From Nitrospirota bacterium (GTDB lineage: Bacteria > Nitrospirota > Thermodesulfovibrionia > Thermodesulfovibrionales > UBA6898), in NCBI GenBank assembly GCA_016235245.1, contig JACRLO010000010.1, forward strand, positions 119,851 to 183,850: DNA of 64,000 nucleotides, written 5' to 3'. The notes under the pieces were generated by a model. It was not told where the DNA came from. It saw only the letters and a list, made by a program, of their open reading frames with translations, and ran no database searches. Of this stretch, positions 8,850 to 16,605 are shown one piece after another; the stretch's first letter is position 1, and every line of letters starts with the position of its first letter. The translations under genes and the position numbers were made by a program.

Positions 8850-8946
8850 TCATCTGGTACGACAAAAAACTGAGAAGATACCGTAATTTACGATGGATTA
8901 CCCCCTGTTGAGCAGGACTGCATACCATCACCCGGCAGGAGAGAAG

Positions 8947-9270
8947 TTACTTCTTTATGGCGACTGAGCCGTCAGCTGCGTTATACGTGTATTTTGAGAG
9001 ATCGAGCTCAGGTGCGGAGAGGAGCGGCTTGATCTCTTCAAGACTCTGGGGGAAGCTGTCGTTTACCGCCCGGTGAGCCTGGATCGCTTTTTTGATTGCA
9101 TCAAGGTTTGCTTCAATCTGCGCGTCCTTGGACCGGTGGTAAGCATCGATCATCCTGTCTCCCTGAACAGCTATCGGGTTATTTGGCTTCTCGTCAGGGT
9201 TCTTGGGCTTATCGGTGCAGGCGACAAATAATACCGGTAAAAGGCAAACAAGAATATATAATGCTTTCAT
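8947..9270 (-). CDS. Small lipoprotein
   Basis: 107 aa with a type II signal peptide (MKALYILVCLLPVLFVAC; lipobox FVAC, lipidated Cys18), then a charged/proline-rich linker and a helix of the kind found after the N-terminal helix of pseudopilins (IEANLDAIKKAIQAHRAVND). The ending SFPQSLEEIKPLL...YTYNAADGSVAIKK also recalls the C-terminal region of type II secretion pseudopilins. Function unknown; possibly a periplasm-facing anchored protein. Confidence 0.75.
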   Translation of the reverse strand: MKALYILVCLLPVLFVACTDKPKNPDEKPNNPIAVQGDRMIDAYHRSKDAQIEANLDAIKKAIQAHRAVNDSFPQSLEEIKPLLSAPELDLSKYTYNAADGSVAIKK

Positions 9271-9317
9271 GTTTCCATATTATCACAAATTACCCGCATT
9301 TCTTTTTAAATAGTGCG

Positions 9318-9761
9318 GTGGAGTGGGTTACGCTGTCGCGGACATCAGCTTTTTTTCTTGCAACGAGCGATGCGCTTGCCAAGAAGGCCCTGCAGGACCA
9401 GAATGAATTCCTTGTTACCTGGTTTCGTATGCTCTTTACGCTTCCGGTCCTTGTCGTTACATTGTTTCTGGTGCCATGGCCACGGCTTGATGCGGACTTC
9501 TACCTGGCATTTTTCGCTGCGCTTCCCCTTGAACTCATCACTGTCATTTTATATATTAAGGCCTTCAAACGTTCTCCTCTGAGCCTGACCATGCCCTTTC
9601 TGGCTCTTACCCCGGTCTTTCTGATAGCGGTCTCCTATGCTGTCCTTGGCGAAAAAGTTTCAGCCGTAGCCTATTTTGTGTTATCCCTTTACCACAAGCA
9701 CAGGGCAGCGGGCATGACCGATCACCTTTTCTGTTACGCTGCCCATAAGAAGTCTTTTTAG
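9318..9761 (+). pseudogene. 3'-truncated EamA/DMT-family transporter remnant
   Basis: From a GTG at 9318 the frame encodes about 120 residues resembling the N-terminal half of an EamA (drug/metabolite transporter) protein: a first helix with ATSDALAKKALQDQNEFLVT, then WFRMLFTLPVLVVTLFLVPW and PLSLTMPFLALTPVFLIAVS-YAVLGEKVS. Similarity ends near 9680, exactly where the convergent uspA gene begins (its stop is at 9681); the rest of the frame is antisense to uspA. Intact EamA proteins of this type are about 280-300 aa, so more than half is missing. The exact start is uncertain. Confidence 0.6.
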
Positions 9762-10535
9762 CCCGGTTCGCCCATGGGACCCCATAATGATAGTATCCGC
9801 TTCCATTTCATCTGTCATATCTATGATCGCCTGCCATGTCTCTGCTTCTCTGACAAAGGCCTGCACCCTGATCCCTGAAGCTTCAGCCTTCTGTTTTGCC
9901 TTGTCCGCATATGATCGGGCCTTGACAACAAGCCTGTCCCAGGCTTCAGGCGATTCCCCGTAAAACTCTGCCGGCATATCAACCACAGACAGGATGATCA
10001 GCTCTCCCCCGTAGGACAGGGCAAAGTCGATAGCCTTTTCCGTTGCAGCGTCACTGTATTTTGATCCGTCCGTTGCGATCAGTATCTTTTGCCAGCCGAC
10101 TGCCGCGTCCTTCGGAACAACAAGAACATCCCTGTGGCTGTATCCGATGACCCTTGCCGTAACACTCCCGACAAGGGCCCGCTCAAGCCTGTGCTGACCT
10201 CTCCTGCCCATGACGATGAGGTCGTAATTTTCAGCATCTGACAGGTCAACGATCCGCTCGTGCGTTTCGCCTTCTTCGCAGACCGTCCTGACCATGATCT
10301 TCGCTCCCACTGCAATACGTGCAGCCTCTGCAAGTGAGTCCTCGCACGGTTTGCGCATCGCTGCCATAACATTACCGACACTCGTCGTATCAAGATCGCC
10401 GAGGTACGGAGGGATGACCGATACCACAGTCATCCAGCATTTTTCATGCTCTGCAAATTTAAAGGATTCGCTGAGCGCATGCATGCTCGACGTCGAGCCG
10501 TCTATGGCAACGAGGATCTTCCGGTATCTGCCCAT
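9681..10535 (-). CDS. Universal stress protein, two tandem UspA domains
   Basis: 284 aa, two UspA domains (about 1-142 and 147-284). Both carry the ATP-binding G-2X-G-9X-G(S/T) pattern: GRRGQHRLERALVGSV and GSHGRTGLKRLLMGSV, so nucleotide binding is expected for both. Last gene of cassette A; its ATG lies 2 bp after the TSUP stop, implying co-translation. The close pairing with an anion exporter suggests the Usp modulates or senses conditions for the transporter, which is inference. The 3' end abuts a truncated transporter gene. Confidence 0.92.
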   Translation of the reverse strand: MGRYRKILVAIDGSTSSMHALSESFKFAEHEKCWMTVVSVIPPYLGDLDTTSVGNVMAAMRKPCEDSLAEAARIAVGAKIMVRTVCEEGETHERIVDLSDAENYDLIVMGRRGQHRLERALVGSVTARVIGYSHRDVLVVPKDAAVGWQKILIATDGSKYSDAATEKAIDFALSYGGELIILSVVDMPAEFYGESPEAWDRLVVKARSYADKAKQKAEASGIRVQAFVREAETWQAIIDMTDEMEADTIIMGSHGRTGLKRLLMGSVTEKVIGHARCPVLVVKG

Positions 10536-10537
10536 GA

Positions 10538-11626
10538 TTACGCCTTTGAGTGGGCAAGTGCTTCCTGATGCTCACGTTGTTCAGCCCTGCGTCCCTGCCA
10601 CATGGCCCGGAGAACGATAAAGGCGCCAAGGGCCAGGGCAAAGATCATTATGCCGAAGCTCGTGCTTTTCAGCATCTTTGTTGTCTGTTCGGTTAATGGT
10701 GAAATGAGGCCAAGCTGGGAAAGATAAACCGGGACCATCAGCGCACGGCTGAACAGCACGATCACCATGATCAGGCCCATTACCACTTTTATCATGAAGG
10801 GTTTGACATAGGTGGTGCCCATTGCACCAAGCTGAATGCCGAAGAGCGAGCCGCCAAGAATGATCATGGCAAGCCGGATATCAACCATGCCGTGAAGCGC
10901 ATACTTGAACGAGCCGCCAAGTCCCATCACAAACGCGATGACAAGCTCGGTTGCCGAGGCCATGAGACTCGGTGCGCCAAGCACATAGATCATGGAAGGA
11001 ACGCCGACAAAGCCTCCTACTGCAATCGTTGCGGCAAGAACGCCTGTTGCAAAACCGAGCGGTATGGTGAAGAGGATCGATATCCTTGCATTCAGACTTT
11101 TGAAATATACCATGGTGCCGGGGATGTTGACTGACTGGACCCATTTCGCCAGTTTGGTCATCTTCTCTTCTGCATGCATATTCCCTGACTTGTACGTCTT
11201 CCAGGCATCTCTGAGTACAAAGATGCCTACAACGGCGAGTACCACCACAAAGGAAACGCTGACATAGAGGTTTGACCCTGCATCACCGAAAGCTTTTTTA
11301 ATACTCTCCTGGATATGCGCTCCGTAAAGAACGCCGGCCTCTGCTGAAACGCCGAGGGCAATACCGAGCTTTACATCGACCTGACCATATTTGGCTCTCT
11401 TAATGGCTCCGACCAATGCCTTCGGAAATTTGTGGCACATATTACTTGCCACTGCCACGAGTGCCGGCACGCCCATGCTCATCATGCCTGGGGTAAGGAC
11501 GAATGCTCCTCCTGAGCCGATAAATCCGCTGACAAGGCCTCCTACAAAACCGACAAGAAACAGATATATGATGGTTATCGCATCAAGGTTTATGAAATTC
11601 GCTGCTGTTTGGGCTAAATCGTGCAT
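10538..11626 (-). CDS. TSUP (TauE/SafE) family transporter, cassette A
   Basis: 362-aa polytopic inner-membrane protein with about eight to nine hydrophobic segments. The two TSUP half-repeats show as SGFIGSGGAFVLTPGMM (N-terminal) and AATIAVGGFVGVPSMIYV (C-terminal). Family members export sulfite, sulfonates or related sulfur anions; the substrate cannot be read from sequence. An extended cytoplasmic loop (about residues 125-180) separates the halves. GAGGTTAAG precedes the ATG at 11626, overlapping the end of the upstream small membrane protein gene. Confidence 0.9.
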   Translation of the reverse strand: MHDLAQTAANFINLDAITIIYLFLVGFVGGLVSGFIGSGGAFVLTPGMMSMGVPALVAVASNMCHKFPKALVGAIKRAKYGQVDVKLGIALGVSAEAGVLYGAHIQESIKKAFGDAGSNLYVSVSFVVVLAVVGIFVLRDAWKTYKSGNMHAEEKMTKLAKWVQSVNIPGTMVYFKSLNARISILFTIPLGFATGVLAATIAVGGFVGVPSMIYVLGAPSLMASATELVIAFVMGLGGSFKYALHGMVDIRLAMIILGGSLFGIQLGAMGTTYVKPFMIKVVMGLIMVIVLFSRALMVPVYLSQLGLISPLTEQTTKMLKSTSFGIMIFALALGAFIVLRAMWQGRRAEQREHQEALAHSKA

Positions 11627-11629
11627 GTC

Positions 11630-11887
11630 TTACTTAACCTCCATTTTCTTTTTTGATGCCTCAACTCCAAGCATCGTCCAGAAATGACCGGTAAAGGTGC
11701 CGTGGAAGTATGAGAAGATAAACGCCGCGATAATCGGCAGGAAGGCAAAGAGCCCGCCTTTGCCGAAGGTGTTATTGAGGAAATCCTGATTTAAGAGTAA
11801 CGCGATATACAGTCCGGCGGAAACCAGGCCGGTCAAGATCAGGGGTGTCACAGGTTTCTTTCTTTTTTTCTGCTCGATTGATGTCAT
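11630..11887 (-). CDS. Small two-helix membrane protein of cassette A
   Basis: 85 aa from ATG 11887, which has GGAGG about 4 bp upstream. The N-terminus is basic (MTSIEQKKRKKPVTPL), followed by two membrane helices (LILTGLVSAGLYIALLL; GLFAFLPIIAAFIFSYFHG) and a short lysine-rich tail. No family recognised. Sits 3 bp upstream of the TSUP gene, so an accessory subunit of that transporter is plausible. A longer upstream in-frame start would overlap the 58-aa gene and has no ribosome-binding site. Confidence 0.75.
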   Translation of the reverse strand: MTSIEQKKRKKPVTPLILTGLVSAGLYIALLLNQDFLNNTFGKGGLFAFLPIIAAFIFSYFHGTFTGHFWTMLGVEASKKKMEVK

Positions 11888-11900
11888 TGTTCCTCCGTTA

Positions 11901-12077
11901 TTATGAGCGTGATTCCTGCAGGGGCTGCTGCTTCCAAAGTTCCGGTCTGTCGGAGAGTTTCCTGTCCTGGCTTTCTTCTTCCTGCAGGAATTCCCGCGCT
12001 GTTGTGTGTTCATTTTCCTCTGCGAATGTTACTGCTGCCATAAGCCTGTCAAACTTGCTCAATACTGATGTTTTCAT
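11901..12077 (-). CDS. 58-aa protein with a 'MAAVTFAEENE' motif
   Basis: Minus-strand ATG at 12077 preceded by GGAG (GGAGATCATC), 58 codons, TAA at 11901-11903. The product begins MKTSVLSKFDRLMAAVTFAE and ends with an acidic/polar tail (LQEEESQDRK...). It is soluble, with no membrane segment. The segment LMAAVTFAEENE recurs inside the two Usp-like proteins of cassettes A (IMAAATFAEADD) and B (IMSAVAFAEENE), so this gene looks like a stand-alone copy of that module. It lies 14 bp downstream of the Usp-like gene and 13 bp upstream of the small membrane protein gene. Function unknown. Confidence 0.72.
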   Translation of the reverse strand: MKTSVLSKFDRLMAAVTFAEENEHTTAREFLQEEESQDRKLSDRPELWKQQPLQESRS

Positions 12078-12091
12078 GATGATCTCCTTTT

Positions 12092-12577
12092 TTATATTAG
12101 GGCCGTTGCCGGCCTTGAGATATGAACGATGGGTTTTGCAATATTTCTCAGAAGCCTTTTTATATCAAGTGAGTTCATTTTTTCTGACAGTGAAGGGCTT
12201 AAGAGCACCATATCTATGAATGCTTTTTCTTTCAGAATCGCCTTTATTGCAGCTGCTACGTCTCCATCAGCCGCATGACAGAGCAGATCGACAGAGACAA
12301 TCTGAGCTTTATTGGATAACTCCCTGATCCTACCCTCGAGTTTTTCCCTGCAGTTGCTCTGTTGACACTCCATAATCTCTTTTGCGGTTTTCATGTCATC
12401 TGCCTCGGCGAACGTGGCTGCGGCCATGATATCTTCGAAATTGTCCGCAAGATGTATTGGCCTCATGATCAGTGCTTCAACGCTTGCATCAAGCGTTTTT
12501 GCGAGTTCCAGGACATAGGAGAAGCCTTCATCGCAGTGCTCACCTCCCTTGGTTACGAATAAGATCGTATCTTTCAT
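12092..12577 (-). CDS. Degenerate Usp-like protein, first gene of cassette A
   Basis: 161 aa from ATG 12577, preceded by AAGGAGATAGGGAA. The fold pattern is Usp-like (ILFVTKGGEHCDEGFSYVLELA at the start, ending KPIVHISRP), but the C-terminal loop reads LLSPSLSEKMNSLDIKRLL and lacks the glycine-rich ATP-binding signature. The middle holds an inserted helix with FEDIMAAATFAEADDMKTAK, shared with the cassette B paralogue at 19213-19686. A -24/-12 promoter lies 38 bp upstream. Probably a non-nucleotide-binding sensory or adaptor Usp. Confidence 0.78.
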   Translation of the reverse strand: MKDTILFVTKGGEHCDEGFSYVLELAKTLDASVEALIMRPIHLADNFEDIMAAATFAEADDMKTAKEIMECQQSNCREKLEGRIRELSNKAQIVSVDLLCHAADGDVAAAIKAILKEKAFIDMVLLSPSLSEKMNSLDIKRLLRNIAKPIVHISRPATALI

Positions 12578-12613
12578 TTCCCTATCTCCTTTTTTGAATT
12601 GCGTAATGTATAT

Positions 12614-12629
12614 TCCAAACTTCATGCCA
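12614..12629 (-). promoter_or_regulatory. Sigma-54 type (-24/-12) promoter of cassette A
   Basis: Minus strand reads TGGCATGAAGTTTGGA: -24 TGGCA and -12 TTGG with 10 bp between the GG and the -12 dinucleotide. The -12 GC is GG here, a deviation from consensus. The -12 dinucleotide begins 38 bp upstream of the ATG at 12577, the same distance as in cassette B. Confidence 0.6.
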
Positions 12630-12682
12630 TGACATAACTGTTCGAATTAGAAGGAAAATATGAAATAGAGAGGTTGTGGTAT

Positions 12683-12700
12683 TGTTTCATACTGAAACAG
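12683..12700. promoter_or_regulatory. Palindromic upstream activator site, cassette A
   Basis: TGTTTCATACTGAAACAG, with a perfect GTTTCA-TAC-TGAAAC inverted repeat, 55 bp upstream of the -24 element. A second TGAAACAG half site starts 11 bp after the first (12704-12711). The same TGTTT-N8-AACAG pattern occurs twice upstream of cassette B. Likely binding site of the NtrC-type regulator at 13212-14540, by inference; it could also serve the divergent DUF202 gene. Confidence 0.6.
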
Positions 12701-12768
12701 GCGTGAAACAGATACGGGAAACTATTTCAGATATTTATTGCTTCGGATGGAGGTATAATGAAATCACG

Positions 12769-13200
12769 ATGGAGAAGAATTCCCCGGCAGACGGGCAGGC
12801 AGACAGGGTCAGAAACAGGCGCGTGCATATGGCGAATGAGAGGACGTTTCTGGCCTGGATCAGGACAAGCATTGCAATAATGGCTTTCGGTTTTGTGGTT
12901 GAGAAGTTCGGGCTGTTTGTCAGGCAGTTCTCTTATTATCTTGCCCAGACGGGACATCTGCCACAGGCAGAACTGCAGACTTCTGTCAGTCAGCCGCAGG
13001 GATATTCTTCAGTGCTTGGCATTCTTCTCGTTGCATTCGGCGCAGTCATGGGCGTGCTTGCGTTCATACGCTACAAGAAGGTAGAACGTCAGATTGACGA
13101 GGATGCCTATCAGCCGTCGCGCATTCTTGATCTGATGCTTATGCTCTCAATGCTGATTATCGGCGTGTTTCTGGCGGTCTATCTTATGCACAGTCTGTGA
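12769..13200 (+). CDS. DUF202 (YidH-like) membrane protein
   Basis: 143 aa from ATG 12769. The conserved DUF202 block RVHMANERTFLAWIRTSIAI is followed by three membrane segments (IMAFGFVVEKFGLFV; VLGILLVAFGAVMGVLAFI; MLMLSMLIIGVFLAVYL). Family function unknown. The chosen ATG lacks a well-spaced ribosome-binding site (GGAGG is about 15 bp upstream); ATG 12829 is an alternative that would still keep the domain. Divergent from cassette A, sharing the intergenic region with the palindromic site. Confidence 0.82.
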   Translation: MEKNSPADGQADRVRNRRVHMANERTFLAWIRTSIAIMAFGFVVEKFGLFVRQFSYYLAQTGHLPQAELQTSVSQPQGYSSVLGILLVAFGAVMGVLAFIRYKKVERQIDEDAYQPSRILDLMLMLSMLIIGVFLAVYLMHSL

Positions 13201-13211
13201 GACGCACGACA

Positions 13212-14540
13212 TTACTTCTTCAGAATTCTCCAGAGGCTGGTGCGCGAAATACCGAGGAGTTCGGCTGCCTTTGAGCGGTTGTTGTCTACGAAATCAAGAA
13301 TCCTCTCTGCATAATCCCTGTTCAGTTCATCGATCGTCCTGACCCTGTTGGGTGAAATGGTCTCGACCTCGAAAAGCTTAATGGTCTGAGGAAGGTTGCC
13401 GGGCTGAATTGTTGCGGACTTTTCGAGTATGACCGCTCTTTCGATGATATTTTCGAGTTCTCTTACATTACCAGGAAAGCCGTAGGAGATCAGAATATCC
13501 AGGGCCTCTTTGCTGAACGCGGTTATTTTCTTGTTCTCTTTCTTCGCATACTTCTGCAGAAAATGTTTGATAAGGGGTGTAATGTCTTCTCTTCGTTCCC
13601 TGAGGGGCGGAATAAATATATCCATGACATTGAGGCGGTAATAAAGATCTTCCCTGAATTTACCTTCCTTGATCATCGCCGAAAGATTCTGGTTTGTAGC
13701 GGCGATAAGCCTGACATCAACCTTGATCGAGCGTGTCCCTCCTACGCGCATGAATTCTTTGTCTTCGATGACTTTCAGGAGTTTGGCCTGGAGCGAGGGC
13801 GTCATTTCCGCGATCTCATCCAGGAAGAGAGTCCCGGTGTCCGCCACCTCGATCAGTCCCTTTTTCGAAAATGCTGCGCCGGTAAAAGCTCCTTTTTCGT
13901 GGCCGAAAAGTTCGCTGGCAAGAAGCTCTTCGGTGAAGATGGCACAGTTGAGGCCGAGAAATGGTTTATCTCCCCGGGCGCTCGTATGATGGATCATCCT
14001 TGCGACAAGTCCTTTCCCGACGCCGCTTTCGCCGGTAAGCAGTACATTGCAGTCGGAATTGGTGATGCTCCTGATCACCTCGACAACGCGCTGCATGGTA
14101 TGGCTTTTTGCGATGAACGGAAATTCCTGATCGATGCCGAGGGTGACTTTAAGTGCGGTGTTCTCTTTTTCTATCCTTTTTTTTTCCAGGACTTTCCTGA
14201 TCTTGAGATTCAGTTCGTCAAGATTAAAAGGTTTGGTCACATATTCTGATGCACCTTTTTTCATGGCGGCAATTGCAGATTCAATGCTGCCAAAACCGGT
14301 GATGATGATCACTTCTGCGTCGGGCTCCTTCGTCTTGATCTTTTCAAGCAGCGTCAGTCCGTCCATGCCCGGCATCTTGATATCCGCAATGATCACGTCA
14401 TAGAAGTTTGCTTCGAAAAGGGCGAACGCAGATATGCCGTCTTTTGTGCCGGTGACTTCATAGCCTTCCTTTTCGAGGGCATACGCAAGGTGCTTCAGGG
14501 ATATTGCTTCATCCTCTGCTATCAATATTCTCTGGCTCAT
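13212..14540 (-). CDS. NtrC-family sigma-54-dependent response regulator
   Basis: 442 aa: receiver domain (1-120, phospho-acceptor Asp53 in DVIIADIKMPGMDG), AAA+ sigma-54 activator domain (about 140-370) and a Fis-type helix-turn-helix ending RSKAAELLGISRTSLWRILK. The AAA+ part has Walker A GESGVGKG, the sigma-54 contact loop GAFTGA, Walker B GTLFLDEI and the arginine finger region FREDLYYRLNV. All hallmarks of an active enhancer-binding protein are intact. The gene overlaps its kinase gene by 4 bp (ATGA). It lies between two cassettes with -24/-12 promoters and a shared palindrome, its likely targets. Confidence 0.95.
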   Translation of the reverse strand: MSQRILIAEDEAISLKHLAYALEKEGYEVTGTKDGISAFALFEANFYDVIIADIKMPGMDGLTLLEKIKTKEPDAEVIIITGFGSIESAIAAMKKGASEYVTKPFNLDELNLKIRKVLEKKRIEKENTALKVTLGIDQEFPFIAKSHTMQRVVEVIRSITNSDCNVLLTGESGVGKGLVARMIHHTSARGDKPFLGLNCAIFTEELLASELFGHEKGAFTGAAFSKKGLIEVADTGTLFLDEIAEMTPSLQAKLLKVIEDKEFMRVGGTRSIKVDVRLIAATNQNLSAMIKEGKFREDLYYRLNVMDIFIPPLRERREDITPLIKHFLQKYAKKENKKITAFSKEALDILISYGFPGNVRELENIIERAVILEKSATIQPGNLPQTIKLFEVETISPNRVRTIDELNRDYAERILDFVDNNRSKAAELLGISRTSLWRILKK

Positions 14541-16096
14541 ACTCCTCCGGGCAGCGTAATCAGAAAGGTCGAGCCTTTCTCTGATGTATTTTTCAGTTCG
14601 ATCCTGCCTTTATGTTTCTCCAGTATACTGTACACAATGGCAAGGCCCAGGCCTGTTCCGTGGTCCTTGGTGGTGAAAAAAGGATCGAAAATTCTCTGGA
14701 GCTTTTCCTCGGGGATTCCCTTGCCCGTATCTGAGACCGCGATCTTTACCCGGGGACCGTCGCGGTCAATCGTAATGGTCAGCAGCCCCTTGCCTTCCAT
14801 CGCGTCAACGGCATTATTGAACAGGTTGATGAAGACCTGCTCCATCATGTGACTGTCAGCCAGGACCGTGGCATCCTCCCGCGCCTGGACTTCGTAGCGG
14901 ACGTCTCCCAGATCGTCGGTCGCCGCCATCTGGGTCAGTAAACCCTTGATCAGGACGGTGATCTGGACCGGGGCAAGCTCTGGAGGCTTTTCGCGCGCAA
15001 AGGCAAGGAGGTCGCTCACGATTCTTTTTACCCTCAGCGTCTGCGAATAGATATCCCCGACGGTTTCTTTTATGATTCCGGGACAGGTCTCGGCATCGAT
15101 CTCCTTTGTGAGGATCTGCGCTGCAAGATAGATATTGTTGAGCGGATTGTTCAGCTCATGGGCGACCCCTGAGGCAAGCGTCCCCAGAGAGGCAAGCTTC
15201 CGGCCCTGGAGCAACTCCTCGTTCTTTTTTTCGATCTCGTGGTCTCTTTCGATAAGGTCGTTTTCCATTTTGTTAAAGGCACTGATCAGGACACCGACTT
15301 CGTCATGCTTGGCCGGGACCGGGAGGGAAGAAAAATCCCCTTTGCCGGCTTTTTCGATAGCGCTCGTGAGCATCTTCATCTGGTTGACTGCGCTGCGGAC
15401 AATCCCAAATAATGCGGTAAAGCCGACGACAAGAAAGAGCGGGAACAGAATAAGAAGTGCGGTCTGCGAAAGTCTGACCGTGCGGTCAACCTTTTCCCGT
15501 GTCACGGTGTCAAGGCCCTTTGAGAGCGTCAGGATCTCCTCGCTGCCGATCTTTCGAAGCGCGGTCAACTCGGTATCCAGATCCCTGAGGTTACCCAGGA
15601 TTGCCGATTCTGATCCCGGCTTAAACAGGATCTCGATCTGCCTGGCATTGACGGCAGGGCTTTCGAGAAATGTTGCCTCCATGAGCGGGAAAAAGATCGC
15701 ATAGTGTGTGTTGCGGGCCTTCAGTTTTCCTATATTGTCGAGAAATTCCCATGAAAGGGTTTCGATCCTGCTGAAGCGCCGTTCGTAATCCTCAATGCTT
15801 GCCTGAAGGTTGCGTATCTGTCCATTGGTATCAAGGTGCTTATTCTGTTGAAGGATGTCCTTGATCTCTTTGATATAACTATGGACGCTTTCGATCTCGC
15901 GCACATCCCTGTACAGGAGGAAATTCTTTTCGTGGCGCCGGAGCTGGAGCGTTTTGCTGCGAAGCGTATCGGACAATTCAAGATTCCGTATCTCTTTTCT
16001 GATCTCGATAAAGTTCACATATGCGAAGATCGCCAAAATGGCTATGAGCGTAGAACTGATCAGAAAACTGAGAATGATCTTCTTCTGCAGGGACAT
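14537..16096 (-). CDS. Membrane sensor histidine kinase partner of the NtrC-type regulator
   Basis: 519 aa. TM1 about 8-28, a periplasmic helical domain of about 170 residues, TM2 about 205-228, a HAMP domain, a short coiled coil, then HisKA with VAHELNNPLNNIYLAAQIL (phospho-acceptor His313) and HATPase with NLFNNAVDAMEGKG and GTGLGLAIVYSIL. The periplasmic part is mostly helical, and I do not recognise a ligand motif. Being translationally coupled to the sigma-54 regulator, it should control its phosphorylation in response to an envelope or extracellular signal. Confidence 0.93.
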   Translation of the reverse strand: MSLQKKIILSFLISSTLIAILAIFAYVNFIEIRKEIRNLELSDTLRSKTLQLRRHEKNFLLYRDVREIESVHSYIKEIKDILQQNKHLDTNGQIRNLQASIEDYERRFSRIETLSWEFLDNIGKLKARNTHYAIFFPLMEATFLESPAVNARQIEILFKPGSESAILGNLRDLDTELTALRKIGSEEILTLSKGLDTVTREKVDRTVRLSQTALLILFPLFLVVGFTALFGIVRSAVNQMKMLTSAIEKAGKGDFSSLPVPAKHDEVGVLISAFNKMENDLIERDHEIEKKNEELLQGRKLASLGTLASGVAHELNNPLNNIYLAAQILTKEIDAETCPGIIKETVGDIYSQTLRVKRIVSDLLAFAREKPPELAPVQITVLIKGLLTQMAATDDLGDVRYEVQAREDATVLADSHMMEQVFINLFNNAVDAMEGKGLLTITIDRDGPRVKIAVSDTGKGIPEEKLQRIFDPFFTTKDHGTGLGLAIVYSILEKHKGRIELKNTSEKGSTFLITLPGGV

Positions 16097-16180
16097 GATG
16101 AGCTATATTAGCACCATCAACGGCAAAAATAAAAATGCCCCTGACGCCAAACGCGATCCCTTAACGAGGGCTGAAAGACA

Positions 16181-16600
16181 TCAGGCGCCTACTACCAATA
16201 CCGGACAGGGGGACTGATGAATCACTTTGCCGACCGTGTTGTCGCCGAAGATCCCTCTCAGCCAGCTCCGCTTTTTTGCTCCCATGACGATCACATCACA
16301 CCGTTCCTCCCCGGCTACTTCGAGGATCTTTTGTGAGGCATCGCCTTCCTCGATCCTTGTTTTGACCATTACTCCTTCCGTATCGGCAAGCTTTCTGATT
16401 TCGGCAGCTTCGAGCCGGGACCCGTTGTCGAGCACGTCCGCGATATTCTTTATCCCAACGAGGTTCAGATCGCCTTCGTTGGGCGGCAGGACCTTGACTA
16501 CCGTTATCCAGCATTTTTCATCGCAGGCCAGGTTGATCCCCTGCGAGAGCACTTCTTTCGAGCCCTTTATTGCGATTAGGACTTTTCTGTAGCCTTTCAT
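16181..16600 (-). CDS. Single-domain universal stress protein with altered ATP loop
   Basis: 139 aa from ATG 16600 (GAGGTGA 6 bp upstream); a GTG at 16609 overlapping the upstream stop is less likely. It has the Usp fold pattern (YRKVLIAIKGSKEVLSQG ... CPVLVVGA), but the nucleotide loop reads GAKKRSWLRGIFGDNTVGKV, so the second glycine of the G-2X-G signature is replaced. Its N-terminal half is related to that of the tandem Usp of cassette A (both contain KCW-(M/I)-TVV). Last gene of cassette B. Confidence 0.88.
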   Translation of the reverse strand: MKGYRKVLIAIKGSKEVLSQGINLACDEKCWITVVKVLPPNEGDLNLVGIKNIADVLDNGSRLEAAEIRKLADTEGVMVKTRIEEGDASQKILEVAGEERCDVIVMGAKKRSWLRGIFGDNTVGKVIHQSPCPVLVVGA

Positions 16601-16605
16601 TGCAT

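Noticed and set aside
12758-12850. Alternative ATG directly after GGAGG upstream of the DUF202 gene
   Set aside because: It opens a different frame with arginine-rich sequence and no homology, overlapping the conserved DUF202 block.
16097-16120. GG-N10-GC pattern (TGGTGCTAATATAGCT) before the kinase gene at 16096
   Set aside because: Only about 9 bp from the start codon and lacks the TGGCA and TTGC context, so a sigma-54 promoter is not credible.
16130-16180. Possible terminator after the cassette B usp gene
   Set aside because: The pairing GCGCCTGA/TCAGGGGC has a mismatch and a loop of about 40 bases; the T-rich run after it is not directly attached to a strong stem.
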